From contig CANHSD010000008.1 of assembly GCA_947463105.1 (NCBI GenBank), positions 1 through 25,698 of the forward strand: a stretch of DNA of 25,698 bases, in the 5' to 3' direction. Below are positions 15,683-25,159 of the stretch, piece after piece; the stretch's first letter is position 1, and every line of letters starts with the position of its first letter. Both the position numbers and the translations under genes were made by a program. The notes under the pieces are model-generated. The model did not search any database, was not told the DNA's origin, and worked only from the letters and a program-made list of their open reading frames with translations. The DNA is from Chitinophagaceae bacterium. GTDB lineage: Bacteria > Bacteroidota > Bacteroidia > Chitinophagales > Chitinophagaceae.

Positions 15683-17458
15683 ATGCTAAGCAAAATCATC
15701 AGAGAAAAGGCAATCGATGCAATTGAATCGCTCCATGGAATCCGTTTCACAGAACGTGATTTTCAGGTCAGCTCAACAAAACCAGAATTTGAAGGTGATT
15801 ATACGATTGTATTGTTCTCGCTGATCAAACAACTCAAATCATCGCCTGAAACATTGGGAAATGCACTGGGCAACAAAATGATTGCTGATGATCCTGTTTT
15901 TTTTGATTCCTTCAACGTCATCAAGGGTTTTCTGAATTTCACCATTCAGCCTGTCTTTTTGCTTGATATGCTGAACAAACATTACCAGGATCCTTGTTTT
16001 GGAAAAGCACCACTTAATGGTAAAAAGGTCATGGTGGAGTATTCATCTCCCAATACCAATAAACCGCTTCACCTGGGTCATCTGAGAAATAATTTTCTTG
16101 GTAGAAGCATTGCTGAGATCCTGAAAGCCAATGGATATGATGTTTTCAAGACCTGCATTGTCAATGACCGTGGTATCCATATTTGCAAAAGCATGATTGC
16201 TTGGAACAGGTACGGTAACCAGGCCACGCCAGCGTCAACAGGCGCCAAAGGAGACCATTTTGTAGGTGATTATTATGTCAAGTTCAATGATGCCTATAAA
16301 CTGGAAATTGAGCAACTCATTGCCGAGGGGATGGACAAGGCTACGGCAGAAAAAGAGGCGCCCATCATGAAAGAGGCACAACAGATGCTGCTCGATTGGG
16401 AAAATGGAAAACCTGAAGTCATTGACTTGTGGAAAAAAATGAACCAATGGGTTTATGCAGGTTTTGATGTAACCTATCGAAGAATCGGTTCTGATTTTGC
16501 CAGAACATACTATGAAAGTGATACCTACCTGCTGGGCAAAGACACTGTTGAGCTAGGGCTGACAAAAGGTGTTTTTTACAGGAAACCCGACGGCAGTGTT
16601 TGGATAGACCTGACCACTGAAGGGCTGGATGAAAAACTGGTGCTCCGCAAGGATGGCACATCGGTTTACATCACGCAAGACATAGGCCTTGCCCAGAAAA
16701 AATATGATGAATTTGGCATGGACCAGAGCATTTACGTGATTGGTGATGAACAAAATTACCACATGAAAGTGCTGCAACTGATCTGCAAAAAATTGGGACT
16801 TCCTTATGCTGATGGCATTCACCACCTGTCTTATGGCATGGTTGAACTACCTACCGGAAAGATGAAGAGCCGGGAAGGAACTGTTGTGGACGCTGATGAC
16901 CTGATCGACGAAATGGTTTCCATTTCAAGGGAGCATACACAGAACCTTGGCAAGGTCAAGGATTTTGGTGAGCAGGAATTGGTTGAATTGTATGATACCA
17001 TTGGGCTAGGTGCCTTGAAATATTTTCTACTTCGTGTGGATCCTAAAAAGAAAATGATCTTCAATCCTGAGGAGTCCATTGATTTCCACGGATTCACAGG
17101 TCCTTTTGTGCAATATACCCATGCAAGGATCAAGTCGGTATTAAGAAAATCCTCTGTTGATGCTGCCGTCAAATTATTCCCAAGTCCGTTGCTGAAGGCT
17201 GAAAAAGATTTGCTCTTGTTGACTGAGCATTACGCAGTGGTACTCAAGCAAGCTGCTGATGATTTTGACCCATCCGTCATTGCAACCTATTTGTTTCAGC
17301 TGGCGCAATCCTTCAACTCTTTCTATGCTGCACTGAGCATTGGCAATGCTGAATCTGAGGAGAAAAAACAATTAAGGCTGAAAATCTCCAGCCTGGTGGC
17401 AACCATCATTGCCAGCGGGATGGAATTGCTGGGCATAAAAGTGCCCGAGAAAATGTAA
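15683..17458 (+). CDS. argS: Arginine--tRNA ligase
   Basis: A complete class I aminoacyl-tRNA synthetase of 591 residues. An N-terminal Add-1-like tRNA-binding domain (about 1-105) precedes the catalytic core with the HIGH-type motif PLHLGHLRNNFLGRS (about 130-144), the VNDRGIHICKSM segment, and the KMSKS counterpart GKMKSREGTVV (about 392-402). The C-terminal DALR anticodon-binding helices begin with VQYTHARIKSVLRK (about 474). ATG 15683 gives the MLSKIIREKAIDAI start expected of the family. It is the only long plus-strand gene in the right half and is convergent with the TPR gene. Confidence 0.98.
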   Translation: MLSKIIREKAIDAIESLHGIRFTERDFQVSSTKPEFEGDYTIVLFSLIKQLKSSPETLGNALGNKMIADDPVFFDSFNVIKGFLNFTIQPVFLLDMLNKHYQDPCFGKAPLNGKKVMVEYSSPNTNKPLHLGHLRNNFLGRSIAEILKANGYDVFKTCIVNDRGIHICKSMIAWNRYGNQATPASTGAKGDHFVGDYYVKFNDAYKLEIEQLIAEGMDKATAEKEAPIMKEAQQMLLDWENGKPEVIDLWKKMNQWVYAGFDVTYRRIGSDFARTYYESDTYLLGKDTVELGLTKGVFYRKPDGSVWIDLTTEGLDEKLVLRKDGTSVYITQDIGLAQKKYDEFGMDQSIYVIGDEQNYHMKVLQLICKKLGLPYADGIHHLSYGMVELPTGKMKSREGTVVDADDLIDEMVSISREHTQNLGKVKDFGEQELVELYDTIGLGALKYFLLRVDPKKKMIFNPEESIDFHGFTGPFVQYTHARIKSVLRKSSVDAAVKLFPSPLLKAEKDLLLLTEHYAVVLKQAADDFDPSVIATYLFQLAQSFNSFYAALSIGNAESEEKKQLRLKISSLVATIIASGMELLGIKVPEKM

Positions 17459-17476
17459 ATTGTACATTTCCCGGGC
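17443..17476. terminator. Imperfect hairpin overlapping the argS stop, probable terminator
   Basis: The arms GCCCGAGAAAATGTA (17443-17457) and TACATTTCCCGGGC (17463-17476) pair with a small mismatch/bulge around a five-base loop. The left arm lies in the last argS codons. Read on the minus strand, the stem is followed by CACTTTTATG, a short T run that could end transcription of the TPR gene. The plus-strand side has no T-tract. Confidence 0.45.
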
Positions 17477-17498
17477 TAAACCAAAATCCCTAACTATT

Positions 17499-18533
17499 TT
17501 ATCCACCAAATGGACCACCGCTCACATTCCTGAATTGTTTCAGGCTGGGATCCATTTCAATTGCCTTATTGCAAAGTGCAGCGCCTTTGTTTTTGTCACC
17601 CATTTTGATATAGCTCATGCCAATCATGTAAAGTGCTCTTGCTTCTTCCCTATCAAGGTACAGTACCTTGTCCCAGTAATTGATGGCTTCTTTGTAGTTA
17701 CCAAGGGTATAGTAATTGTTGGCAACATTGTTCAGCAAATCGATATCACCGGGCCTTTTCTCAAGCAATTTCAGCAACATCTCCATTCCTTTTTGGGGCA
17801 TGCCAGCTGCGATATAGGAGTTGGAAAGATTTTCGATAAAATTGTTGTCAACCTTGTAGCCATTTTCAATGGCCATTTCAAAATATTTGACAGCAGTCTT
17901 TTCATGGTTCATGGCAGAATAGGTCATCCCCAATTCATTCATCAACCTGTTGTTGGCGGTATCAATTTTTAATGCTTCGTGGTAATACCTGGCAGCAGCT
18001 TTGAAGTTGCTCATGTCTACCAAGGCCCTGGCGAACATGGTAGGAATCTCAGCATTTTTAGGCTCTTCAACGAAGGCAGCATCAAGGTATTTGAAACACT
18101 GAGCAAAATCTTCTTTCTCATACAAGCTCCTGCCTATCATAAAATTCACCCGCTTGCCAAGGTTAAGGGACAATAATTTCTGGCCATATTTGATGGCATC
18201 GTCCCATTTGCGGAAATTGTAGAAAATCTCGGTAACCTTTTCCAAGGCAACTGCATCGTTGGGTTGGGAAGCCAAAACAGTGAGGAAAGACTGGCGGGCT
18301 AAATCAAACTGTCTAACTTCCAATGCTGCAATGCCGAGTGCCCTATGGACTTCTATTAAGTTGGGGTTTGCTGTTACAGCTTGTTGCAGGTATTCTAGGG
18401 CCAATTTATGTCGGCCTGCTTCCTGTTCAACCTTGGCTTTCTGTAAGAGAACTTTTACACTGTCATCGGCGCTTCTTGCAAGTGCACCTAATGTTATTGT
18501 GATAGCTATTGCCAATACAATTGACTTTTTCAT
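17499..18533 (-). CDS. Exported TPR-repeat protein coupled to glgB
   Basis: A 344-residue protein with a signal peptide (MKKSIVLAIAITITLGALA, about 1-20) and roughly eight or nine tetratricopeptide repeats filling the rest, for example GRHKLALEYLQQAVTANPNL, NFKAAARYYHEALKIDTANN and GNYKEAINYWDKVLYLDREE. No enzymatic domain is seen, so it probably acts as a periplasmic or membrane-anchored protein-binding scaffold. The frame reaches 18575, but ATG 18533 places the signal peptide correctly and overlaps the glgB stop as ATGA, implying translational coupling. The TPRs alone do not say whether it has a carbohydrate role; the coupling is the only hint. Confidence 0.85.
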   Translation of the reverse strand: MKKSIVLAIAITITLGALARSADDSVKVLLQKAKVEQEAGRHKLALEYLQQAVTANPNLIEVHRALGIAALEVRQFDLARQSFLTVLASQPNDAVALEKVTEIFYNFRKWDDAIKYGQKLLSLNLGKRVNFMIGRSLYEKEDFAQCFKYLDAAFVEEPKNAEIPTMFARALVDMSNFKAAARYYHEALKIDTANNRLMNELGMTYSAMNHEKTAVKYFEMAIENGYKVDNNFIENLSNSYIAAGMPQKGMEMLLKLLEKRPGDIDLLNNVANNYYTLGNYKEAINYWDKVLYLDREEARALYMIGMSYIKMGDKNKGAALCNKAIEMDPSLKQFRNVSGGPFGG

Positions 18534-20530
18534 TGGGGAGGATTTAGGTTCGGATTGATTCTTTTCAGAATACATCCACCTAACGGAGGCAGAGAGATTG
18601 TTATTTCATAGGAATCTGCATTTTTTTGAAAAATAGGGTTAATAACTGTGTTGTTTAAGTAGTTTCCCGTACCCCAGTACTTTATTTCATCGCTGTTGAA
18701 TATTTCAGTCCATTGGTCTGAAGAACTTACACGTAATGTCCAGCCGAGCCTTTCTTGGGGTGTCATGTTCAAAACAACCATCAACTCCTGGTCATTATTT
18801 TTCGATAACCGCCTGAAACAGATGACTGATTCTTCTCTGTGCTCCAGGTCGTGCCAGGCAAAGCCTTGATGATGAAATTGTTGTTCATACAGCGCTGGTT
18901 CCTGTTTCAACAGATGCACCAATCCAGCCACGCAAGCTTTCATTCCGGCATGGCTTGGATATTCCAACAGATCCCATCGCAAGGATGTTTTGTAATTCCA
19001 TTCATCGGTCTGTGCGAATTCATTCCCCATAAAAATAAGTTTGGCTCCGGGATGGGCAAACATATAAGTATAAAGCAACCTTAAGCTGGCAAATTTCTGC
19101 CATTCATCACCCGGCATTTTGTAAATCATGGGAGATTTTCCATGAACTACCTCATCGTGGCTGAGGGGAAGCATGAAATTTTCATCATAATAATACATCA
19201 TGCTGAACGTCAACTGATTTTGTTGGAATGGACGGTACAAAGGATCCTGCTTGAAATACCGGAGAGTATCGTGCATCCAGCCCATCATCCATTTCATTCC
19301 AAATCCCAACCCATCTGCATAGGTGGGCTTGGAAACGCCGGGCCAGTTGGTGGCCTCCTCTGCAATTGTTTGGACTCCTGTAAAATCCCGATAAACCATC
19401 TGGTTCATGTCTTTCAAAAAAGCAATGGCCTCAATGTTACCATTTCCACCAAATTCGTTGGGCTCCCATTCTCCATCGTTTCTGGAATAATCCAGCTTGA
19501 GCATGGAAGAAACTGCATCTACCCTCAGGCCATCAACATGGAACTTGTCAAGCCAGAAACGGGCATTGCTGATCAAAAATGACCTTACCTCTCCCCGCTT
19601 GTAATTGAAAATATAACTGTTCCAGTCTGGATGATAGCCTTTGCGCATGTCAGCATATTCATAGGTATGTGTACCATCAAACATGAAAAGTCCATGACTA
19701 TCATAAGGGAAATGGGATGGCACCCAATCCAGGATAACCCCTATGCCTTCCCGGTGAAAAAAATCAATCATGGCCATGAATTCCTCCGGATTGCCGAAAC
19801 GGGAAGTGGGTGCAAAGTAACCTGTTCCCTGGTAACCCCAGCTGCCATCAAATGGATACTCCATCACAGGCATCAACTCGACATGGGTGAATCCCATCTG
19901 TTTAACATAGGGAACCAAGCGTTGGGCAATTTGCCAGTAACTGAAATAAGATTCCTCATCAAAAGGGTCGGGCCTCATCCAGCTGGCCAAGTGTACTTCG
20001 TAAACAGAATAAGGAGATGATAATGAATTGTGTTTTTCTCTGGTTTCCATCCACTGTAAATCCTTCCAATCATATTCAAAATTCCAGGTAATGCTGGCAG
20101 TTAGGGGTTTCTTCTCCCAAAAATGAGCGTAGGGATCCCCCTTTTGCATGATTTTTCCTTCGAAACCATGGATGGAGTATTTGTATACTTCTCCCCTCTT
20201 GCAATTTGGAATAAACCCTTCCCAGATACCAGATTTATCCAATCTGACAAACAGTGGATGAATCCCATCTTGCCAGTTGTTGAAATTTCCTACAATGCTT
20301 ACCCTCGTTGCATTGGGTGCCCAAACCGCAAAATAAGTGCCTGCAGTGCCCAACACATCAATCTGTTTGTTGCCAAAAAATTGATAGGCATTGTATAGGG
20401 TGCCTTGTTGAAAATCATTGATGATCTCTTCAGAAAAAAATGAATAGTTCCATACTGGGCCGGAAGTCTGAATAAAATGAACCTCCTCATAAGGTTTGGG
20501 GTTATTCTCTTTTTCTTTGGGATGATGCAT
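18530..20530 (-). CDS. glgB: 1,4-alpha-glucan branching enzyme
   Basis: GlgB moves alpha-1,4 chains to form alpha-1,6 branches in glycogen. The 666 residues comprise an N-terminal CBM48-type domain (about 60-150, GTYFAVWAPNATRVSIVGNF), the GH13 barrel and a C-terminal all-beta domain. The catalytic residues are visible: the nucleophile Asp in GLRVDAVSSM (about 337), the acid Glu in IAEEATNWPG (about 389) and the transition-state Asp in LSHDEVVHGK (about 457). The GSWGYQGTGYFAPTSRFG signature of branching enzymes is present. It lies nine bases downstream of the exported amylase gene and overlaps the TPR gene by four bases. Confidence 0.97.
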   Translation of the reverse strand: MHHPKEKENNPKPYEEVHFIQTSGPVWNYSFFSEEIINDFQQGTLYNAYQFFGNKQIDVLGTAGTYFAVWAPNATRVSIVGNFNNWQDGIHPLFVRLDKSGIWEGFIPNCKRGEVYKYSIHGFEGKIMQKGDPYAHFWEKKPLTASITWNFEYDWKDLQWMETREKHNSLSSPYSVYEVHLASWMRPDPFDEESYFSYWQIAQRLVPYVKQMGFTHVELMPVMEYPFDGSWGYQGTGYFAPTSRFGNPEEFMAMIDFFHREGIGVILDWVPSHFPYDSHGLFMFDGTHTYEYADMRKGYHPDWNSYIFNYKRGEVRSFLISNARFWLDKFHVDGLRVDAVSSMLKLDYSRNDGEWEPNEFGGNGNIEAIAFLKDMNQMVYRDFTGVQTIAEEATNWPGVSKPTYADGLGFGMKWMMGWMHDTLRYFKQDPLYRPFQQNQLTFSMMYYYDENFMLPLSHDEVVHGKSPMIYKMPGDEWQKFASLRLLYTYMFAHPGAKLIFMGNEFAQTDEWNYKTSLRWDLLEYPSHAGMKACVAGLVHLLKQEPALYEQQFHHQGFAWHDLEHREESVICFRRLSKNNDQELMVVLNMTPQERLGWTLRVSSSDQWTEIFNSDEIKYWGTGNYLNNTVINPIFQKNADSYEITISLPPLGGCILKRINPNLNPPQ

Positions 20531-20539
20531 TCAGGAGGT

Positions 20540-22411
20540 TTAATTCTTCAATTCAAATATCTGAAATGACTTTGAAGGAATGGTAAACCTGGAGGTTTTT
20601 ATGATAACATTACCAGTCATGGCATTTACAAGTCTCGTTGAACCAGTCAGTATTTCATTATAACGATCCAGTTCGATGGCGGCCTCGTCTGCAGAAGTAT
20701 TGACGATGCACATGAGTTTTTGTTTTTCGTGCAACCTGAAATACACATAGACCCCATTTTGTGGGATGTACTGTTTAAGGGTTCCTTGTTTGATGGCTGG
20801 GCTGTTCTTCCTGAAATTGGCCAATTGTTGAAAATAAGTAAAGGCTTCTTTTTCTTTTGAATCCAGAGCAGAAATCTTGAATTTATCTGTAGAATCAGCA
20901 GACCAACCACCAGGAAAATCCTTTCTTACAGCAGCATCATTGGGATCCTTGTAGTTCTTCATGAGGATTTCAGTGCCATAATAGACCTGCGGAATACCCC
21001 GCATGGTCAGCAACATGCCAAGACCCATTTTGTATTTAGCAAGATCCTCACCTACCATGGAGTAAAACCGGTTCATGTCATGGTTGTCAAGAAAAATGCA
21101 ATTGGTCATGGGATCCTTATAGAGCAAGTCCTGTGCTAAAGTCATGTAAACCCTTGTTATGCCTTCTGTCCATCCAAATGGCTGGTTCAATCCATCATAA
21201 AGAGCACTGTTTAAGGGAAAATCGGTCACCCCCTTGATCTGGTGTTTAAAAGGTGCATTGATGTTATTTTGGGTGAAATACGCACTGGCAACAACGGTGT
21301 TGGTCCAGGCCTCACCAAAAACCGTCAAGGAAGGAAACTCCTTGAGCAATGCAGCGTTGATGGTGTTCAGGAAATTTTCATCACAATATTTATAGGTATC
21401 AACACGCCAACCATCTATGCCAAATTCTTCCGTTGACCAGATATTGCTCTGGATGATAAAATTGGCACAAAAAGGATTCGCAAGGTTGAGGTCTGGAAGG
21501 TGTGGAACAAACCAACCACCAATCATGGTTTTTTTCTCGGAAGCAACTGCATAAGGATCGATGAAAAGTTCTTCACGGTGATTGGCTCCAGTATATGTTG
21601 GCCATTGGTTGAGCCAATCTTTCATCGGCAAATCAAGCACAGTATGGTGATACGACCCAACATGGTTGTAAACAGCATCCTGTATTATTTTCAAACCTTT
21701 CTCATGCGCAGACTTCACCATATTCTTGTAAGCATCATTTCCCCCCATCCGTTTGTCAACCGTATAATGATCTGTTATCCAATATCCATGATACCCACTC
21801 ATGACCCACTGGTTTTCCTGCATTTTCGGCATGTTGTTTTCCAAAATCGGTGTCATCCAAATGGAGGTTACTCCAATATTTTTCAGATAATCAAGCTTTG
21901 CTGTCACTCCGGCCAAATCACCACCATGTCTTGCATAAGGATTGGTTCTGTCCGCAGCATTGTCCCTGAGGTCAACAAATTGATCATTGCTGGGGTCTGC
22001 ATTGACAAACCTGTCAGGCATGATCAAATAGATCAGGTCTGAAGCATTGACACCCTGGTGTTTGGTACCACCCAAGGATTTCTCCCTTTGTTTCAATTGA
22101 TATTCAAAACTTTTTCCATTGGAAAAACTGAACCTGAATTTCCCAGGTTTGACATTGGGGAGAATGATGAGGTCGATGAAAACATAATGTTTGTTTTCAG
22201 GCTGGGATACTTTTTGTATGCTAAGACCATTGCCGCTAACTTTTACTGATTGTGGCAGATCCTGATCGGTGTGAACCATCAATTGAAGCTTGTTGCTTTT
22301 CATCCCCACCCACCAATGGGTTGGATAGACATTGATTGATTCATTTGCAAAGGAAAATGAAGAAAGCAATAAGCATAGGGAGAATAAACAAATCTTGCTG
22401 GTTGATTTCAT
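20540..22411 (-). CDS. Exported GH13 alpha-amylase (SusA-like neopullulanase/cyclomaltodextrinase)
   Basis: A 623-residue secreted glycoside hydrolase family 13 enzyme. The signal peptide is residues 1-22 (ending SFA-N). An N-terminal beta domain (about 25-115) resembles the cyclomaltodextrinase N-domain, the barrel follows from LIYLIMPDRFVN (about 131), and a small C-terminal beta domain closes the protein. Catalytic residues are in GIDGWRVDTYKY (nucleophile, about 336), FGEAW (acid, about 367) and FLDNHDMNRF (about 443). The family cuts maltodextrins, pullulan or cyclodextrins; the B. theta relative SusA is periplasmic. It sits 31 bases downstream of a sugar carrier gene, suggesting that products are imported directly. 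No susC/susD pair is in the window. Confidence 0.92.
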   Translation of the reverse strand: MKSTSKICLFSLCLLLSSFSFANESINVYPTHWWVGMKSNKLQLMVHTDQDLPQSVKVSGNGLSIQKVSQPENKHYVFIDLIILPNVKPGKFRFSFSNGKSFEYQLKQREKSLGGTKHQGVNASDLIYLIMPDRFVNADPSNDQFVDLRDNAADRTNPYARHGGDLAGVTAKLDYLKNIGVTSIWMTPILENNMPKMQENQWVMSGYHGYWITDHYTVDKRMGGNDAYKNMVKSAHEKGLKIIQDAVYNHVGSYHHTVLDLPMKDWLNQWPTYTGANHREELFIDPYAVASEKKTMIGGWFVPHLPDLNLANPFCANFIIQSNIWSTEEFGIDGWRVDTYKYCDENFLNTINAALLKEFPSLTVFGEAWTNTVVASAYFTQNNINAPFKHQIKGVTDFPLNSALYDGLNQPFGWTEGITRVYMTLAQDLLYKDPMTNCIFLDNHDMNRFYSMVGEDLAKYKMGLGMLLTMRGIPQVYYGTEILMKNYKDPNDAAVRKDFPGGWSADSTDKFKISALDSKEKEAFTYFQQLANFRKNSPAIKQGTLKQYIPQNGVYVYFRLHEKQKLMCIVNTSADEAAIELDRYNEILTGSTRLVNAMTGNVIIKTSRFTIPSKSFQIFELKN

Positions 22412-22442
22412 GTGTATTTAATTTTTGACTGGGCATTCCATG

Positions 22443-23777
22443 TTAGTTTTTTTCTTCTTTGACAATCACTGCACAAATGATACCTGCCGCAATCAAAAGG
22501 ATTCCCCCAATGGTTACTGCCATCAATCGGTCATTGTTCAGAAAATTTTCCATGATGCTTCCAAAACTCAACGAAGCAATGATTTCTGGCAGAACAATAA
22601 AAAAATTAAAAATACCCATGTAAATTCCCATTTTCTGGGGGGGTATGCTACCGGCCAGAATGGTATAAGGCATTGAAAGGATGGATGCCCATGCAATGCC
22701 AACCATTCCCATTGAGAGGTAGAGCATGTTCGCTTGTTCAAACATGTTGACAGAAATCAATCCCAGCCCACCTATGACAAGACAGAGCGTATGGGTGAGT
22801 TTTTTTCCCAGTTTTGAGACAATAAAGGGAATGGAAAAAGCGAAGAGAAAGGTAACCAGGTTGAGGATGGCAGAGGTTGCGTTGGCAAGCTCCAAACCCT
22901 CTGTAAACCTGAGTGATGCAATAGACCCTTCTGGAGCCTTGGCATCACCGCCAAAAATATTGACCGCCACACCAGTGCTATAATAAAACCACATGAGGAA
23001 AAGACCCGGCCAGGTAAGAAACTGCACCAAGGCCAGTCTTTTCATTTGAGCGGGCATATGGATGATAGCACTATAAATCTCTTGGAAGATGTTGCCGCTG
23101 TCTTGTGGTAATTGATTTTCATCGGGTGGATATTCCTTGCTTTTAAAAACAGTAATCAGTATCGCAATGAGGAAAACTGCTGCGCCGATATAAAAAGACC
23201 AGACGATATTTTCGGGTATACCACCATTGATTTTTTTTCTTGACACGCCAAACCAATCAACCAGGATCTTCGGAAGAAATCCCGCAATAAAAGATGCAGC
23301 ACCAATGAACATGCTCTGCATGGCATAACCAAATGAACGTTGTTTATCATTGAGGTTATCTGCAACAAAAGCCCTGAAAGGTTCCATGGAGACATTGATG
23401 CAGGAATCCAAAATCCAAAGCGTTCCTGCTGCCATCCAGACTGTAGGTGAATTGGGCATGAAAAAAAGTGCGGTTGAACTGAGTATGGCACCAATCAAAA
23501 AATAAGGCCTTCTTCTTCCCCATTTTGGATGCCAGGTTCGATCACTCAGGTAGCCAATGACAGGCTGTATCAGCAGACCCGTCATCGGTGCTGCCAACCA
23601 AAGACCTGGAATTTCTTCTGGCTTTGCGCCAAGGAATTCATAGATGGCACTCATGTTTCCCATCTGAAGGCTCCAACCAAATTGTATACCAAAAAAACCA
23701 AAGCACATGTTCCAGATCTGCCAAAAACTGAGTGATGGCTTACCCTTTTCTATAGAGGGTATAGTTGCATTTTGCAT
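22443..23777 (-). CDS. MFS sugar transporter, SLC45/GPH-like (probable maltose or maltodextrin uptake)
   Basis: An inner-membrane carrier with about twelve hydrophobic helices and 444 residues from the preferred ATG at 23777 (MQNATIPSIEKGKPSLSFWQ). A frame extension to 23813 adds a cysteine-rich stretch unlike the family and runs through a palindrome. The loop after helix 2 carries GYLSDRTWHPKWGRRRPYFL, the D-R-x-G-R-R-R-P type signature of SLC45/sucrose-H+ symporter relatives. In Bacteroidota such carriers are often found next to GH13 enzymes and take up maltose, which fits the amylase downstream. Substrate assignment rests on this context. Confidence 0.87.
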   Translation of the reverse strand: MQNATIPSIEKGKPSLSFWQIWNMCFGFFGIQFGWSLQMGNMSAIYEFLGAKPEEIPGLWLAAPMTGLLIQPVIGYLSDRTWHPKWGRRRPYFLIGAILSSTALFFMPNSPTVWMAAGTLWILDSCINVSMEPFRAFVADNLNDKQRSFGYAMQSMFIGAASFIAGFLPKILVDWFGVSRKKINGGIPENIVWSFYIGAAVFLIAILITVFKSKEYPPDENQLPQDSGNIFQEIYSAIIHMPAQMKRLALVQFLTWPGLFLMWFYYSTGVAVNIFGGDAKAPEGSIASLRFTEGLELANATSAILNLVTFLFAFSIPFIVSKLGKKLTHTLCLVIGGLGLISVNMFEQANMLYLSMGMVGIAWASILSMPYTILAGSIPPQKMGIYMGIFNFFIVLPEIIASLSFGSIMENFLNNDRLMAVTIGGILLIAAGIICAVIVKEEKN

Positions 23778-23795
23778 ATGAAAGCAATTGGTTAA

Positions 23796-23825
23796 TGTGT
23801 GCAAAATACACACAACCTAAATATA
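23796..23825 (-). promoter_or_regulatory. Candidate promoter and operator palindrome in front of the MFS gene
   Basis: A perfect inverted repeat TGTGTG-N7-CACACA (23796-23814) is flanked by further imperfect GGTT/AACC symmetry (about 23790-23817). Directly upstream in the direction of transcription lies TATATTTA (23825-23818), one mismatch from the -7 box, with a GTTG 17 bases further up. The palindrome would therefore cover the transcription start, the usual place for a repressor operator. No regulator gene is in view. The repeat could also be an RNA hairpin in the leader. Confidence 0.35.
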
Positions 23826-23861
23826 CGTAAAAGATGACAAATCAACAGATTGGAGAATGGC

Positions 23862-25136
23862 TTAGATGACAAAACCATCAGGTATTACTGCTCCTTTTTT
23901 GACCACCACGATGCCTTCCTTGATCGAATAAAGTTGATGTTCTGTATTGGCCAAATGTTTGCCACCATTGATGCGTACATCGTTGCCAATCCTGCAGTTT
24001 TTATCAATGATTGAATTCTTGATATAACAACGCTCACCAATACCGAGCTTAGGAAGTCCATTGCTCACAGATGTATTCATCTCATCCAGGGTTTCATAAA
24101 AATCAGTACCCATGATGTAGCAACTTACAATGGTGGAACCATAACCGATCCTGGTCCTGATGCCAAGCACAGAATTTTCTACCCTTGATGCATTGATGAT
24201 GCATCCTTCAGCAACAATGGTTTTCTCAAGCGTAGTGCCACTGATCTTTGCAGGAGGCAACATCCTTGCTCTGGTATAAATGGCTTTGTTGTTGTCAAAC
24301 AAGTTGAATTCAGGCACATCCTGCGTGAGGGCCAGGTTGGCTTCAAAGAAAGAATGAATGTTTCCGATATCGGTCCAATAGCCCTCGTACTGGAAGCTGA
24401 CAACATTGTGCTTGCTGATGGAATAGGGTATGATCTCCTTGCCAAAATCGGTGGCATCCTTGATTTCTTCCTGAAGAAGATCGAACAAAATTTGTCGACC
24501 AAAGATATAGATACCCATGCTTGCCAGGTAATTTCTACCCTGTGTTTGCATGGCTTCGCCTGTATCACTTACCCAATCAGACAGCAATTCAGCCTTTGGT
24601 TTTTCAATAAAGGCTTCAATGATGCCTCCCTCTCCTTTTTTGAGTATGCCGAACTCAGTGGCTTCTTTGGCATTGACCGGTATAGTTGCAATTGAAATAT
24701 CTGCCTTGCTGTTGACATGGTTATTGATCATTTCCTGAAAATCCATCTGGTACAACTGATCTCCAGAAAGAATCAGGACATGGCTGAAGTCCTGCTGGTT
24801 GATATGCCTCAAGGATTGCCTTACGGCATCGGCCGTACCTTGAAACCAGGTAGGGTTATCAGGGGTTTGTTCAGCAGCAATGATGTCTACAAATGCTGAG
24901 CTGAAGGCACTGAAATGGTAGGTATTTTTAATATGCTTGTTCAAAGAGGCCGAGTTGAACTGTGTCAACACATACATCCTTCCAATATTTGAATTCAGAC
25001 AATTGGAAATAGGAATGTCCACAAGCCTGTATTTGCCTGCAATGGGAACTGCAGGTTTGCTTCTGGTTGATGTCAAGGGAGACAATCTTGATCCTGCCCC
25101 GCCGCCAAGTATAACTGCTATTACGTTCTTGTCCAT
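23862..25136 (-). CDS. glgC: Glucose-1-phosphate adenylyltransferase (ADP-glucose pyrophosphorylase)
   Basis: GlgC makes ADP-glucose from glucose 1-phosphate and ATP, the committed step of bacterial glycogen synthesis. The 424 residues start with the nucleotide-binding motif ILGGGAGSRLSPLTSTRSKP (about 9-28), followed by the YRLVDIPISNC segment, the catalytic-site aspartate in LSGDQLYQMDF and the sugar-binding FIEKPKAE (about 178-185). A left-handed beta-helix with hexapeptide-like turns occupies the C-terminal ~140 residues. The length and domain order are standard. It follows glgA by 23 bases and is probably cotranscribed with it. Confidence 0.97.
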   Translation of the reverse strand: MDKNVIAVILGGGAGSRLSPLTSTRSKPAVPIAGKYRLVDIPISNCLNSNIGRMYVLTQFNSASLNKHIKNTYHFSAFSSAFVDIIAAEQTPDNPTWFQGTADAVRQSLRHINQQDFSHVLILSGDQLYQMDFQEMINNHVNSKADISIATIPVNAKEATEFGILKKGEGGIIEAFIEKPKAELLSDWVSDTGEAMQTQGRNYLASMGIYIFGRQILFDLLQEEIKDATDFGKEIIPYSISKHNVVSFQYEGYWTDIGNIHSFFEANLALTQDVPEFNLFDNNKAIYTRARMLPPAKISGTTLEKTIVAEGCIINASRVENSVLGIRTRIGYGSTIVSCYIMGTDFYETLDEMNTSVSNGLPKLGIGERCYIKNSIIDKNCRIGNDVRINGGKHLANTEHQLYSIKEGIVVVKKGAVIPDGFVI

Positions 25137-25159
25137 GTTCTGGTTGAATATTGTCTAAT

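Noticed and set aside
17460..17972. 170-codon plus-strand open frame just after argS
   Set aside because: It starts in the argS terminator hairpin region and is antisense to the TPR repeats; its translation has no family features.
21500..22042. 180-codon plus-strand open frame opposite the GH13 amylase
   Set aside because: It is a shadow of a well-supported gene, with no recognisable domain or start context.
23796..23814. CRP-like binding site
   Set aside because: The half-sites TGTGTG/CACACA with a seven-base spacer do not fit TGTGA-N6-TCACA; I keep it only as an unassigned palindrome.
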